In this document: one piece after another, positions 44,826 to 53,300 of the stretch
Layout of the letters: every line of letters starts with the position of its first letter
Position numbering within the stretch: position 1 is the first letter of the stretch
Assembly (NCBI GenBank): GCA_047495785.1
Contig: JBLDXI010000031.1
Span: 1,488,001 to 1,552,000 of the forward strand
DNA length: 64,000 bases
Reading direction: 5' to 3'
Source: Lepidodermella squamata
Taxonomy: Eukaryota; Gastrotricha
The notes under the pieces: model-generated
What the model saw: the letters and a program-made list of their open reading frames with translations, nothing else
Databases searched by the model: none
Told to the model about the DNA's origin: nothing
Program-made: the position numbers and the translations under genes

Positions 44826-45224
44826 GGCATATTGTCTATTTTGACCTAAGAGGCCGGGAAATCTGGCAATCAGATCTTCCTCCGCTGTCTAGCCATGATG
44901 AACAAATAGATAATTATAAGATGGGAGGCGGAGGAAAATGCGTGGGCGAATCTGGAACAGAACACTTATATCTGAAGGATGGCATGCTTGAGCGGATTGG
45001 AGGTTGATGGTAAATAATTCCAAATGATGAGAGCCTCTGGATCTGACTAGAAATTGACAATTTTTCATTGGGTTAGGACAGTCAAAGGATTGTGAGTGCT
45101 AAATATAAACCTAATACTGTTAAATTCTGTCTTATGTCTTATTCACTCAACTCTCAGCAAGCTGCTTTTCCTCAGCAACCTGATTTGTTGGCTGGCTGAT
45201 AACCTATGGGAACGAAAACTCAAA

Positions 45225-45345
45225 GCCTTAGTGGCTTCTTAGTCGACAGTTCCAGTTGCCGTGCGGCATGCCGCAGGGTTCCCGGTTCCATCTTTTTATC
45301 CACTCTTTATCATCTACACTAGCCACCTCCTTGAACCACCCAGCG
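45225..45345 (+). mobile_element. Short LINE reverse-transcriptase remnant
   Basis: Encodes CGMPQGSR and, one frame away, PLFIIYTSHL, corresponding to the (G)xPQGSxLGPLLFxxYxxxL motif of LINE reverse transcriptases. Only this piece is left. It sits near the end of the K7-side duplicated tract, as the larger LINE does on the K6 side. Confidence 0.5.
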
Positions 45346-45439
45346 CTGATGGCAGTGAACAGAGAATCATTAAATTTTCGCTGAGCGACGAAATTTTTTG
45401 TCCCGAATTTTGTCATCTGATGAATGCATTTTCAGCCTC

Positions 45440-45990
45440 AGCGGTATGATGAACAAACAGAATCTTCGCTATTGGGCTCCGAGAGTTTCAAGAATTGGGT
45501 TTGTTCGTCATCAACGGCAGCAAGGTGCTCCAAAAGTTATGGTTTGGGCAGGCATTCTTGGCGATAAGTGATAAGTTATCGGACCAATTTTTTTGAAGGA
45601 AATGTGACAGCAGCCGAATAATTAAAAAATTGAAAGAAGAAATTATTTTCCTTTAATTCCTGCTTGGCAACGTCGTTACGTTATTTTTAAGCCAGGCGGA
45701 AAATTTCAAAAAATCGCTGGATTGGTCGTGCTACCGCGAATTACAGGAAACTCTTCCGCTGGCCAGCTGGAGCACCCGGCCTAACACCCCGCATTTTTTT
45801 CTTTGGGGCTACTTGAAGTCTCGAGTTTACAAAACCCAGCCACACGATAGCGAAGATGAACTCAAAGAACGGATCAAAGCTGCGAGCGCTACGATCACTC
45901 CGCAAATTTTTCAAAATGCACGAACGGCTTGAGTGATGCGCCTTCGATGCTGCCTGGAAAATAAAGGCGGGACTTTCGAACATTTGATCT
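45440..45990 (+). mobile_element. Mariner-type transposase remnant
   Basis: Degenerate frames contain, in order, VMVWAGILGD, a region ending FFFWGYLKSRVYKTQ (matching the conserved PLDFFLWGYLKxxVY end of mariner-like DDE transposases), DELKERIKAA and the closing CLENKGGTFEHL. Stops and shifts break it. The catalytic Asp/Glu residues cannot be assigned with confidence. Confidence 0.7.
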
Positions 45991-47049
45991 CAAGCAAAAA
46001 AACGACGCTAACCTGTGAAATTTATTTAATAAGTTATAAATTTAAAATAGCCAACCTACTCAAAGACGCTAACTAATCAATCAATCAAGCAATTAATTCA
46101 TCAATTAATCTCATCAAATTATAAACTTAATAATTTATAATCCTGTGTCTCAAAGGCAATGTTATAGTTTGTATATAACACAGTATACCAATAAAAGGTT
46201 TTCTCTCTCTAAACTTAATTTAATTGAATAACTTAATTTAACAAAGATTCGCCGAACATAGTTAAAATGAGTAAAAATCACAAGCAAAATCGATAAAATT
46301 GCTGCAATTAAGTTCAATGATGGTTTTGAAAAAAATTAGGATTTTTAAATGATCGAGCCTTGCGATAGCAGTTTCGTTGCGGCCAACTTGACGAATGAAA
46401 TTAAAGGGATTTATTTCAAGGACCTCCTTGAGAGCTCGAATCGTGCATTTGAGGCCAGTGACTTTCAAAAAGTCCGTAATTTAGATGAATTCTTCAGATC
46501 TTGGTCGCCCCAGCTAAGACCATTTTTATCTGACATGAAAAGAACGAAAACATTTTTGTATATTGAGGGAAAATTAAATAATTATTTTCGATCTATTGAT
46601 GTACTTGCGCATTTTGGGTCATACTTGATTTAGTTTTTCGTGACTCAAAGAATCGGGCAATGTTCGCATTTCCGTTTTCAAGACGTTGCAGCTTGGACTT
46701 ATTAATCCACGACCGTGTTTCAATTGGACTTCTTACAAGCTGAAAAAATATATGCTCATTGAAAGTTGAGAATATATCATGAGAAATGGCCGTCTGCTTG
46801 CTTGCCATTGTGCTCTAGCGTGAATAGGTTGTTCTTCTAATGTCCTGGTCTGCTATTTTTCACTCCAGTGCGTGACAGACCCTCAATATTATTGTCTCTT
46901 TTCTTTCGGTGTGCGAGATTGCCCGAGTTTTTTACAATTATTCGTGATGTTCAAGGAAGAGCTCAACATTTGTTCGTTGTCGTTTTCGAAAAAGCATTTC
47001 AAGTAAAGCAATACTTCTATCAATATTTATTCACACGTTTTCATTTTAG
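45991..47049. other. Spacer with one doubtful ORF
   Basis: 46349-46633 plus is a 94-codon ORF (starts MIEPCDSSF) without recognisable domain or signal peptide. Otherwise AT-rich. The K8 poly(A) signal lies at 47026-47031 on the minus strand. Confidence 0.35.
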
Positions 47050-49113
47050 TTAGCCGAGCAACGGATACAAACAAGCTTGCTGGCATTCCTGTGACGTGCG
47101 GAAAGCAAAAGGCGCCAAATTCTCACTCCGGCATCCGATGCTTCTGACAATACAACGCATAAGTCGAGCTTCGAAAACAATGTACGGCCCAATGTTAACA
47201 CGACACGTCTGAAGTGGCATCCTGTAACTGCATCGATTATCGGCTGAAATATCAACTGGCATCGGAGGAGCCTGAGTGACTGGCCAGCCGGAACCACCAC
47301 ACCTGCCCTGGCACTCTTGCATCGATGAAAATGCGTACTTCCTAACTTCAGTTGCGCTACAACCGCTCGATTGAGTTATACACTGCCTTGTTTTTGAGTC
47401 GAAAACGATGTTCTCGCCAATGTACATCATACAGGTGACTTCAGGCGAACTATAAGAGCATTTATCAACATCTGAGCCGCCCGGAGCTGGGGAAACTGGC
47501 CAGTTAGAACCACCACATCTAGCCTGGCACTCCTGCATCGATGAAAACGCGTACTTTCTGACTTCATTCGCGTTGCAGCCGCTTGATTGAGTCGAACACT
47601 GCCGGGTGGCTGAGTCGTAAACGATGTTCTCACCAATGTACATCATACAAGAGATTTGTGGCTTTGTGTACGAGCATTTATCGACATCAGAGCCTTGTGA
47701 TGGTCCTTGAGTCACGAAAATCGGCGGGACCCGAGTTACTGGGGCTAGAGAGCCTCGGCCACAAGCGGATTGGCACTCAGGCAGACTTCGGAAGGCGTAT
47801 CTTGCGATTTCCTCCCGGCTACAACCGCTTGTCTGAACATAGCACTGTTGCGAGGTTGCGTCGAACACGATATTATCGCCGATATACATCATGCAGGTAA
47901 CCTCCGGCTTGCGAAACGAGCATTTATCGATGAAGCCTTGATTCGAAGGAGGTTGGGTTATGAAAATTGGTGGCTGGCGGGTTGGATTAATTGGATTTAC
48001 GTTTGATCCCGAGTTGCCTCGGCATGAATACTCGCATTCTTGCAGGCTGGAGAACGAATAACCGATAGAGTGTCTACAACTGCTGTGGCTCTGCGTGCAA
48101 ATCTGGCGAATTGGGTCGTAAACCACGGTATTAGGGTTGTACATCGGGCAGGATTGGTCCCAATCACGATAAGTGCATCGCTGATCTCTTGAGCCAGCAT
48201 TTGGCTGGGTTATGAAGATCGGACCGGGGCGTTGAGTGACAGCTCCAGAGTTTCCGCGGCAAATTTGCTCGCATTCTTGCCGGCTCGAGAAAGCGTACTG
48301 GCGAACCTGTTCCAAGCTGCATCCGCTATACTGAGCCGTGCATTGCCGCGTCTTTGAGTCGTAGACAAAATTTTCGCCGATATACATTTCGCAGGTAACC
48401 TCAGGCACTTGATAACTGCATTTGTTGACTGAAAAGACACAATTAAAATCAATTCAGTTTTCATCTCCTTCATGTTTAAAGATTTGCTGTACGCATTTTC
48501 ATCTTGAATCTGTTTTTAAAAACAGGAAAGTCGAATAATGTCTTAAAAGTGAGCAGATACAGTTTCTAGCTTCAATGTGATTGAAGTGAAATTCTCAAAT
48601 TTCAATGACTTTGAGAAACTGTCCCATTCTAGATCAGGATTTTCAAAAATCGATATACCTTACTGTTATTTAAGCTAATTAGATGAACTCCAAAGCTAGC
48701 AACCCGATATCTCTTCGAATATCAGATTCATAACTTCAGTACATATCCTTAAGTCCTATTGAGTACAAGGCGTAACCGCTTATATTTCTTTAACTGAGGG
48801 TAAACTTATTTCAAAATTATTTCGAAAAGAGCAAACCTTGATTATTTTGTTGCTGGCCTGCTGATCCGCAGGCAGTTTGACATTCAGCCATAGAATTGAA
48901 TGAAGCCGCTCGAACGGAATCGGCACTGCAGCCGCCGCTTTGAATCGTACATTTTCCTTGATTCGCATCGTAGACTATAAACTCGCCAATGTACATCGCA
49001 CATAGAACATTCGGAATACGATAGTTGCATTTCGGATTTTGGCATTGTGCCAAATTCGCGAAAATCGCAAGGATTACTACCAGAAACGTCGCGAGATTTT
49101 TGTCGCAGTTCAT
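47050..49113 (-). CDS. Array gene K8: seven Kunitz-like modules
   Basis: Exons 48837-49113 and 47050-48428, phase-1 join (551 aa), the longest array gene. Signal peptide (LATFLVVILAIFANLAQC) and module 1. Exon 2 then holds NKCSYQVPEVTC, QRCTYRDWDQSC, DKCSFRKPEVTC, DKCSYTKPQISC, DKCSYSSPEVTC and NRCSYRMPLQTC modules. All have the family spacing except the third, which is C-x8-C-x16-C-x6-C-x13-C-x3-C and begins PMYNPN in place of xMYIGx. Residues after Cys2: Ala, Glu, Pro, Met, Met, Met, Arg. The last three modules are close to K1 modules 3-5, so K1 and K8, at the two ends of the array, form one subtype (both two-exon). Confidence 0.85.
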
Positions 49114-49160
49114 TTTACTATTCCCGGGATTGAAGCAATAAAGAGCCGTGCGGGTTGCGC

Positions 49161-49168
49161 TTTATATT
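49161..49168 (-). promoter_or_regulatory. TATA-like box of K8
   Basis: AATATAAA on the minus strand, about 50 nt before the ATG; same variant as K1. Confidence 0.5.
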
Positions 49169-49296
49169 TACTCAGAAACCGGCGATTAATCATCAGAATG
49201 TCAAACATTACACTTGACACAGAGGCGTGTTGTTTTCTGCGGCAATAAAAACTACGAGTTGTAAGTCCTTTTGCTTTTTTATACATTTAACGTAGG

Positions 49297-49458
49297 CAGA
49301 TGAGCCTGGCGTTGTAGTTTTTTCTTTCATACTTATGCGTCAGGCTTGGCTTGTGTCAGTGAGCTGCTATCACTGCGCATTTTTTTGCTGCTCAATACTA
49401 ACGTTCGTTGTCGCAGTCACGCGAGTCGAGAGGCCGAGAGTAAACAAGCACGAACAAT
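49297..49458 (-). repeat. Array upstream block, K8 copy
   Basis: Diverged but collinear copy (AGATGAGCCTGGCGTT, GTCACGCGAGTCGAGAGG, AAACAAGCACGAACAATG), nearest to the K1 version. Confidence 0.6.
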
Positions 49459-50602
49459 GCGCATTGTCTTGTATCAATATTCGCCTTATATGATGAGACT
49501 GTGAAATTTGACAATCGTTTCCTTGCCCCGTGTCCTGACTAGTGCCAGTCAAGACTTCGGAATCCTTTTCGGGGAGCTTACTAAGAGAAAAATAAGCAAA
49601 AGGGCCATTGAATCCCGCACATCTAAACGACCATTGTCTTATCAAAGAGAAAAGTACCATCAATAACAATCAAGAATCATCTTATGATTGTATATTTTTT
49701 GTTCATTTTGAGAGTTATTGAAGAAAAAGGTTGTGTCGAAACATGAAACCGCACTACGAACCCGCAACATTGAATCAGAAGGCAAAAAGGATGGCAAGGA
49801 TAGGTTAATGCGGATAACCAGGGATACCTACTTAGTTATTGAGCATTTTATTGTTTTAAAAATTTACGCTTTTATGGTCTCAGCTGAATTCACATCTGAA
49901 GCCCGCACGGCTGTTTCATGATCATTCAACGTGCCAGTTTCTGATTGATAGGTTACGTGTCAGTAGAATTCCGCCCCGCGGATAGCTTATCCACCATTTT
50001 ACAAAACTTATTGTGAAACGGCTACCTTTGGGGCCAGATGCTACATCTTCCGAGTAATGATTCTGAAATTAATTTGAGAATACTTACACTGGTTTTATTG
50101 CTTATTGTCCGAACGCTTAAAACGAACAAACCAATTAAATATATTTTTAGCGGTGTCAAGCTCCACAGACATTATCAAGGAATGCCCCGCTCAATTTCGA
50201 TCCAATTTAAAGCATCACGTAGCTCATACGTTTTACCTCAACTTCTGATAGGTGGAATGACAATCTGTTTAATAAAACTTATATATTTAGGCTAGGGGTC
50301 GTGCCGATGATGATCCAAGGTAAGCTGCTCCCCTCGAGGATTCAATTTCCGTGATTCTGATGTGTAAAGCTACTCACTGGGGTGGAGAACGTCGAAAACA
50401 GTTGTAAACTCCCATCTCCCGTGTAACTGACGCACTCTGACGCTATAATTGAAACCCCCAACCAAATCAACGTGTACCTTGCGTGGATCAAATAGCGTAC
50501 GGCGTAGCGAGTTTAACTCGAAACTCAAATTCCGATGACAAATGATACGCGCATGGAATGAACGCAACGTAGGCGTTCGATATCGGCTGACCATAGCGAC
50601 TG
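49459..50602. other. Spacer, no gene recognised
   Basis: ORFs of 67-99 codons occur on both strands without domains. A tract near 50390-50600 upstream of the next TATA box is presumably its promoter region. Confidence 0.4.
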
Positions 50603-50610
50603 TATATAAG
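50603..50610 (+). promoter_or_regulatory. TATA box of the 50709 gene
   Basis: TATATAAG about 100 nt upstream of the ATG at 50709. Confidence 0.55.
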
Positions 50611-50708
50611 CGGCATTAATATTTCAAAACGATAATTTCTACCCACTCGTGCAGCCACAAACGACAACTACGCCAAATTTAACGGCCAGTAGCTACGTTT
50701 TTTACGAC

Positions 50709-51158
50709 ATGAAATCGATGCCGGTAGCTGTTCTAGTCCCGTTTGCCATTCTAGCCGCTTTTGCTGGGGTCAATTGCGACAATGCCTGCCCGGCACCGGC
50801 GAAGCGTTACATTTGCCAAAATGAAAGATGCCTAGCGAAACCACCCAGCTGTTCGCCCCTGTCACGGGAAGAATACGCGAGTATGCCAGAATGTCGGTGG
50901 TCTTGCGGTTATTTCAAGTGCTTCTATTCGGAAAAATGGCTCGCCCTACTTCGAATCAGCGGCCCGTTGAGCCGTAACGGGTCTTGCACGCCGGAGAATC
51001 CACCCAAGCCAAGCATTATCTACGACTTCGACCAAGGCCGGTGTGTTGGGCGGAATTTTACAAGTTCTTGCATGTTGAAACAAGCCAAGCCATATATTTT
51101 CGACTCTGACGATGACTGCCGGAAAATGTGCGTAGAAGATGCGGAAGTGCAAAAATGA
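50709..51158 (+). CDS. Secreted protein with a mini and a full Kunitz-like module
   Basis: Single exon, 149 aa. Signal peptide (SMPVAVLVPFAILAAFAGVNC); the open frame extends upstream to 50649 without a better ATG. Part 1 has six cysteines with C-x8-C-x4-C-x6-C-x13-C-x3-C (CPAPAKRYIC...CRWSC), i.e. Kunitz-like order, but the stretch between Cys2 and Cys3 is only four residues instead of 15-17. Part 2 (CFYSEKW ... SC, then YDFDQGRC, SSC, FDSDDDCRKMC) has C-x18-C-x8-C-x15-C-x3-C. The YDxxxGxC and F-x-S-x3-C-x3-C features link it to the array family. It is on the opposite strand to the array. Function unknown. Confidence 0.75.
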   Translation: MKSMPVAVLVPFAILAAFAGVNCDNACPAPAKRYICQNERCLAKPPSCSPLSREEYASMPECRWSCGYFKCFYSEKWLALLRISGPLSRNGSCTPENPPKPSIIYDFDQGRCVGRNFTSSCMLKQAKPYIFDSDDDCRKMCVEDAEVQK

Positions 51159-52357
51159 ATCGTTTCGTTGTATGTAGCGTTTCTTAGCCATTGTATCAAC
51201 CGGTTTTCAGATTCTGCAATAAAAATTGACAAGAATAACAACAAAAATTGACTGTCTTTTCAGCGGTCTCATCCAACCAAACGTGTGACATTCAAATCAA
51301 AAACTTCCGTCGCAATAACTTCATCACACAAAACTTCCGTGATCAAAAACTGTTCATCAAGTCAAAAATTCCGTAAATTTGTCTCTTAGTCTTGAATACT
51401 TAATAGAACGGAAATGGATCCCACGCTGCTCCGACCGTGGATTGTAGCAGCTCTCAATACTCCAATAGACAACCGTGAGAGGTATAGCGATTTTGCCATT
51501 CCAAACTCTCGCGAATACAGTTTTGACAGCAACTAAGTAATCAATAATGCTTTTTATACGGAATTTGCTCCCTGAGAGGAGGATTGAAAATTCCAATGGA
51601 ATACACCGCACATTGATTCGGAAATTTTCATAATCATGATTCGGATATACCTCATTTCACTCCGTGAGAAATTATGTTTAGAATAGCTTTTCCAGCTTAT
51701 CTTATGTTTTAATGTACCATTTTAACTTCTCTCATTATTTTCTTCTGATATTAAAGTAGTCTCTCAATGGTTAAACCGATTAACTTGAAAATTAAGGATT
51801 GAACTTATCTCCAAGGGATATGGGCGAGGTTCCGACAGTTCGTGTTTCTCAAGATGAAGACGGTGTCGACGTTATCTAGTATGGCTAATTCCTCACGAGC
51901 GTTCATGTCATCTTTGTGTTCAAAGCGCTATTCAATTTTGCGACGAAGCTATTGAATTACTGTTGAATTTCCCATCATTTATTAATATACTGGATGTTAG
52001 AGCTCTCCTGGAGGCACGTAATCTGGAAAAGCATAAGACGGCTTCTCAATGCAAAAGGAAAAGCTTCAACATTTTATTTTGATGAAACAAAAATTGGACG
52101 GAAATGATGACAGAATTGCAGCAACAAAACACTTGGCTCAGTGCCAGTAGGTCTTTCAATACATAAACAATCAGGCGAAAGAAGGACGAAATAAAAAAAT
52201 TGAAACGTCAACGGGCATGCAAACAAACCCGGGACATCGCTTCAGTTACTAAGCCTGATAGTACCGATTGCCGATCAGTGGTATCAAAGTCAATAATGAC
52301 GTGACCATAGAGCAGTCGAATCTTGCGGTTTCACCTGTGATAATTAAAGAAAATAGG
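51159..52357. other. Spacer, no gene recognised
   Basis: AT-rich sequence; an AATAAA near 51222 probably belongs to the 50709 gene. No Kunitz-like exon is present here on the minus strand, although the next gene could have spliced into this region. Confidence 0.45.
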
Positions 52358-52675
52358 TTATTCTATGCCTTCAAAATATTGTTCTGGGATCTGGGATTTG
52401 ATGAACCAACCTTGGTTTATTAATTGTTGGCCTGAACCCGAAGATTCACACGCCGATTGGCACTCGGCGATAGAATTGAAAGAAGCTGCCCTGGTGTTAT
52501 CAGCGCTACAGCCGGAAGACTGAGTCGTGCATTTTCCCTTATTTGCGTCGTAGACAATAAAATCGCCGATATACATCGCACAAGAGATTTCGGGGATGCG
52601 ATAGCTGCATTTCGAACTTTGGCAAACCACTGATCCAGTAAAAAACAGGCAAATTACTAATATGAATTTCAGCAT
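52358..52675 (-). CDS. K9: secreted single Kunitz-like protein
   Basis: 105 aa, read as a single exon. Signal peptide (LKFILVICLFFTGSVVC) and one module, SKCSYRIPEISC...CQSAC, with the array spacing C-x8-C-x16-C-x6-C-x15-C-x3-C and Ala after Cys2. It resembles array exon 1 but has shorter leader text. The sequence CAAG/GTTGG at 52411 is the equivalent of the array exon-1 donor. No acceptor exon with a module exists downstream, so it reads through to a short tail (WFIKSQIPEQYFEGIE). No TATA or upstream block. It may resemble the single-module ancestor of the array, or be a solo derivative. Confidence 0.7.
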   Translation of the reverse strand: MLKFILVICLFFTGSVVCQSSKCSYRIPEISCAMYIGDFIVYDANKGKCTTQSSGCSADNTRAASFNSIAECQSACESSGSGQQLINQGWFIKSQIPEQYFEGIE

Positions 52676-53300
52676 TTTAGCTAAATTCCCCGAGAGCTAG
52701 TCGCGTTAAACGTAGCCATTTTTCATCATATTATTTCACGGACAGCGGATTGCTACTTATTTGTTCAAAGCCAGGTGAAATCCTGCGTGGGATAGAGCAC
52801 TACGGCAGTATTTTTTGTAGTATTACTGCGTTTTGCTCTACACGCTGCCAGGAATTGAGATTGAGGTGTTTGTTACCTGTCCGCCTGGATTTCAACGAAC
52901 AATTTTTTGTTTGCCTTTGAGCAGCGAGTAAACAGCACATAAATTATAAGAAAAATTCGGGGCTCGGGCAGGCTGGTTAGTGTGGCACTAGTTCCGAGTC
53001 ATTAAAATATTTTGATGAAAAAATTGTGTAGAATAAAATTCGGCCACATGGCAGGTCAGAAAATATAGAAGATAATATTCCATGAGTCTGCAGAACTAAC
53101 AAACCCTGATTAAGGCTTTCCTACATCAATCTCTCGAAGGTTCACCGCTCTTGATCAGCCAACTTTTATTTCTGACTAGTGCTGTCTGCGGCGAGCGGCA
53201 AGCTTCCAAATAAATCAAACCGATAATCTCATGAGCTCGAATCATCGAACTTGAATGTTTGCATTTGCAAGGTCCGTAACTTGAGCCGATCATAAGTCGT
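52676..53300. other. Spacer, no gene
   Basis: AT-rich sequence between two minus-strand genes. Nothing recognised. Confidence 0.45.

Noticed and set aside
46349-46633. 94-codon ORF beginning MIEPCDSSF
   Set aside because: Plausible composition, but no recognisable family, promoter or splice partner; noted only within the spacer.
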